Source of the DNA: Nemertoderma westbladi
Lineage: Eukaryota; Xenacoelomorpha; Nemertodermatida; Nemertodermatidae
Direction of reading: 5' to 3'
DNA length: 42,507 nt
Assembly (NCBI GenBank): GCA_032718475.1
Contig: JAUCBJ010000493.1
Span: forward strand, 1-42,507
Shown here: positions 40,475 to 42,507 of the stretch, piece after piece
Layout: each line of letters starts with the position of its first letter
How positions within the stretch are numbered: the first letter of the stretch is position 1
The notes under the pieces: generated by a model
Database searches by the model: none
The model's input: only the letters and a program-made list of their open reading frames with translations
What the model was told of the DNA's origin: nothing
Made by a program: the position numbers and the translations under genes

Positions 40475-40837
40475 TTATTCACCAGAACTCGATGTAACAG
40501 ATTCCTTGCCCTCAATAACTTTTAGCCATTGGTTCCTGACTTTTATACTTACGAACCAAAACTTATCCTTCACTTTGCCCTTTTTCACTAATTGAATTCC
40601 ATGTTCTAACAATAGGCCTATCATTCTCTCACCATGATTCGTTGTTATTGGTTCTGCAATGTATTCCTCTAGGGCATAGATTTTGTCTTTGTTTGTCGGT
40701 ATTAAGGAACAATCTCGTGTTATGCTCAATTGGTTTTTGTTCTCTCCGGTGGATTTTATTTCTCCCCAATATAGTTTCGGTTTTTTTAAGATTCTATCTT
40801 TGTAGATGATTCCTTCCATTGCAAATTTCCTTAGTCG
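40475..40837 (-). CDS. Second PH-domain exon copy
   Basis: The minus strand begins at 40837 after TATATTTAG, an acceptor AG in phase 0 as in the first copy, and encodes 120 residues ending in SSSGE. It matches exon 2 of the gene at 12598-12984 over the PH domain: MEGIIYKDRIL, KLYWGEIKSTGENK, DKIYALEEYIAEP and the C-terminal helix VRNQWLKVIEGKE with its Trp. The frame is intact despite many substitutions and a short deletion in the middle loop, suggesting selection or recent duplication. No copy of exon 1 is seen within 1.6 kb upstream, where LINE sequence intervenes, so it may lie outside the window, or this may be an exon-only duplicate. Confidence 0.68.
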   Translation of the reverse strand, partial: RLRKFAMEGIIYKDRILKKPKLYWGEIKSTGENKNQLSITRDCSLIPTNKDKIYALEEYIAEPITTNHGERMIGLLLEHGIQLVKKGKVKDKFWFVSIKVRNQWLKVIEGKESVTSSSGE

Positions 40838-40919
40838 CTAAATATACAAATCGCACCATAAATATAATAGGCCTATAGATATAATGAAATTGTAGGGATA
40901 AAAGGACTACTATTCGATA
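40838..40919. other. Short AT-rich spacer (possible intron remnant)
   Basis: Sequence upstream of the second PH exon acceptor; LINE homology starts at about 40920. Confidence 0.4.
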
Positions 40920-41165
40920 TAAAAAAGTAAGTGGAAAATTTGCAGGATATTGCTTTTGCCATGAGGACCAGCCAGTGCATAATCTTGTGCTTTGGCAGCC
41001 TCATGGAGTGAATAAGCATGGTGGGCAGCCCATGATTTTCTTGAGACATGTCTTAAAGGACACTGGCCTTGAAGATGAGGATGATTTAGCAAATGTCATG
41101 GGTGATAGGGAGTTATGGCGGTGCAATTTTGTCGACAAGCACCGTAGGTGCACCATCGTAGGTGC
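40920..41165 (+). pseudogene. LINE ORF2 C-terminal fragment
   Basis: The plus frame reads GKFAGYCFCHEDQPVHNLVL, WQPHGVNKHGGQP, FLRHVLKDTGLEDEDDL and VMGDRELWR. This order matches the tail that follows the reverse transcriptase in many CR1/RTE-like LINE proteins (FAGHCWR, LLWQP.HG, GQ/RP, D.L..DTG, M.DRE.WR). Only the tail is present. It may belong to the same LINE family as the RT fragment at 41945-42507, but the order (tail before RT) means they are separate insertions or rearranged. Confidence 0.68.
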
Positions 41166-41687
41166 AGATGAGGGTAAAGGCGTGTGTACTTTTCATTGTA
41201 GATCTAAACAAGTAGTAATAGGCAAATCGACCATTGATTATTTTATAGGCGGAGTAAAATTACTTAAATTGTGTGTAGAGTTTAGTGTAAGTGAGTGACT
41301 CGACAGTATATTCAAACCACAGCGTGGTCTCACCGGCTTTCAGAACTAGGCCAGAGTTACAAACTACTCCGGTGGCATGTACTGTACAGGACCAAAAGTA
41401 TGGAACAAGCAAAAACCTAATGAGACAAAACGGTATGGTTGGAATATAAAATTTGCCGAGAGGTACCGCAGTGACCTTGAGCCTGAAAATGTTAGGTGTC
41501 GATGAATGAGATCCTGGATATATGCACAAGCGGTAACCCCAGAGTAGCCCCACACCACACAATATTTAATGATTACTTAGTAATACTAATAGATTCGGCA
41601 ACCTAAAGGCAGTAGCAAAGCTAGTGGAGCCATTAGGTTGATGAAGTAAGGTGGGGCATGGATTATTGTTTACTTTTAGAATAATTG
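41166..41687. other. No gene seen
   Basis: Unassigned sequence between the LINE tail and the G-rich minisatellite. No conserved motif is visible. Confidence 0.45.
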
Positions 41688-41852
41688 GGGGCGGGGGGGG
41701 GGGGGGTTAGAACGGGGGGGGGGTTAGAACGGGGGGGGGGGGGGGGTAGAATCTGAGGGGGGTATAACGGGAGGGGGGGGGGGGCTTAGAACGGGGGGGG
41801 GGTAGAATCTGAGGGTGGTTAGAGCGTGAGGGGGGGGGGGGGGGTACTCAGT
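41688..41852 (+). repeat. G-rich minisatellite (GTTAGAACGGGGGG-type units)
   Basis: Alternating long G runs (5-16 G) and short linkers TTAGAAC, TAGAATCTGA and TATAACGGGA over 165 bp. Four or more consecutive G runs make G-quadruplex formation very likely. Confidence 0.9.
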
Positions 41853-41944
41853 AGTAGCGTGAAATTTGGATTGGACGAGTATTCAAGGGGATATTAGTAA
41901 ATTTGGGACGGGAATCTGAAGGGCTGGGTTAGCACTATAGATCA

Positions 41945-42507
41945 AATACTTATTCTTAATTCGCTCATTACAAGTACAACGTGGTCAAATCATGCGTTAG
42001 ATGTTACGGTAATTTGTCGGTAAATAGTTTCGATTTTCTTATGGGAGTCCGTCAAGGAGAATGTTTCTCTCCACTCTTGTTTGCGCTTTTCTAAATGATC
42101 TGGAAGCGAATTTGTCCGCGAGGGGCTTGATGGACTCGAAGTGGGCACCTTCCGTTTGTTCCTTTTCTTTTTGCGGACGACGTGGTCTTGGTTGCCAGTA
42201 GTGTATCTCAACTCCAAGCACACTCGATGTGTTGGAGACCTACTCTACATATTGGGATATGGAGGTGAACCTTAGTAAGTTAGAAATCTTCGTGTTTAGA
42301 CGTTTGTTGTCGTAGATTAGGTAGTAAAGAACACTGGTTTTAACGGGGACAGGGAGTCACAGAAGTTCCTTTTTTTACTTATTTGGGTGTAGTAGTATTT
42401 TATTATACAGGCAATTTCTACAGAACTCAAAAGTCTTTGGCAGAGAAAGCTAACAAAACGTTTTTTCCATGGTAAAATATATGTCTGCGATAGAGTACCT
42501 GTCTCTT
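41945..42507 (+). pseudogene. LINE reverse transcriptase fragment (frameshifted, truncated by window edge)
   Basis: The plus strand carries reverse transcriptase motifs in order: FLMGVRQGECFSPLLFALFL with the RQG and SP.LF signatures (42035), NDLEANLS, and FLFADDVVLV, the F/YADD catalytic box (42165). ETYSTYWDMEVNLSKLEIFV follows (42230), then a YLGV-like segment and FYRTQKSLAEKANKTF (42418). The frame changes at least three times and contains stops, so it is dead. The motif style is that of RTE/CR1-like LINEs. It runs to the window edge. Confidence 0.75.

Noticed and set aside
40975-41298. Independent plus-strand protein gene
   Set aside because: The first half is LINE ORF2 tail motifs and the rest has no recognisable content, so it is treated as a LINE fragment.

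Overview
This is a repeat-dense, AT-rich stretch of animal nuclear DNA, probably from a marine invertebrate. It has eukaryotic transposon families (BEL/Pao and Gypsy LTR elements, pogo/Tigger, several LINEs, an integrase-type DNA transposon), splice sites, microsatellites and G/C homopolymer runs. There are no operons or tightly packed genes. The phylum cannot be fixed from the sequence. Nearly all the DNA is transposon-derived. The only clear candidate host gene is a two-exon PH-domain gene on the minus strand (15142 to 12598), with a second PH exon at 40475-40837.

Left block (1-12430). A minus-strand LINE (ORF1 11149-12111, start of ORF2 10329-10765) is cut by an old minus-strand BEL/Pao-type element whose 5' LTR is 9071-10328. 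The very long leader of that element carries a solo LTR of the same family (2268-3485, target duplication ATAAA) and a pogo/Tigger DNA transposon (3665-7189, target duplication TA). The pogo transposase gene is itself split by a 396-bp LINE 3' tail (5118-5513, target duplication CTAATGAT). A gag fragment and a second leader copy (1-2089) show that this element is rearranged.

Middle block (12430-20250). This holds the PH-domain gene with a repeat-filled intron, a roughly 2-kb imperfect foldback region (15330-17420) studded with the palindrome TGTTCTAGAACA, a fragment of RTE-like endonuclease, and a decayed plus-strand LINE (18384-20241).

Right block (about 20250-40000) is a three-level nest. 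A decayed Gypsy element is split at its protease active site by an integrase-type DNA transposon (22312-38330) with about 730-bp terminal inverted repeats and a 6-bp target duplication CTAGTG. That transposon is split in turn by a 12,135-bp BEL/Pao-type element (24141-36275) with 1238-bp LTRs that look almost identical and a 5-bp target duplication CAGTC. The BEL/Pao element keeps long gag and protease frames, but reverse transcriptase, RNase H and integrase are missing, so it looks like a recently mobilised non-autonomous element. The window ends with the second PH exon, two LINE ORF2 fragments and a G-rich minisatellite.

Because each insertion keeps its target duplication, the order of events can be read directly. 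On the right it is Gypsy, then the integrase-type transposon, then BEL/Pao. On the left it is LINE, then old BEL/Pao, then solo LTR and pogo in undetermined order, with the LINE tail after pogo.
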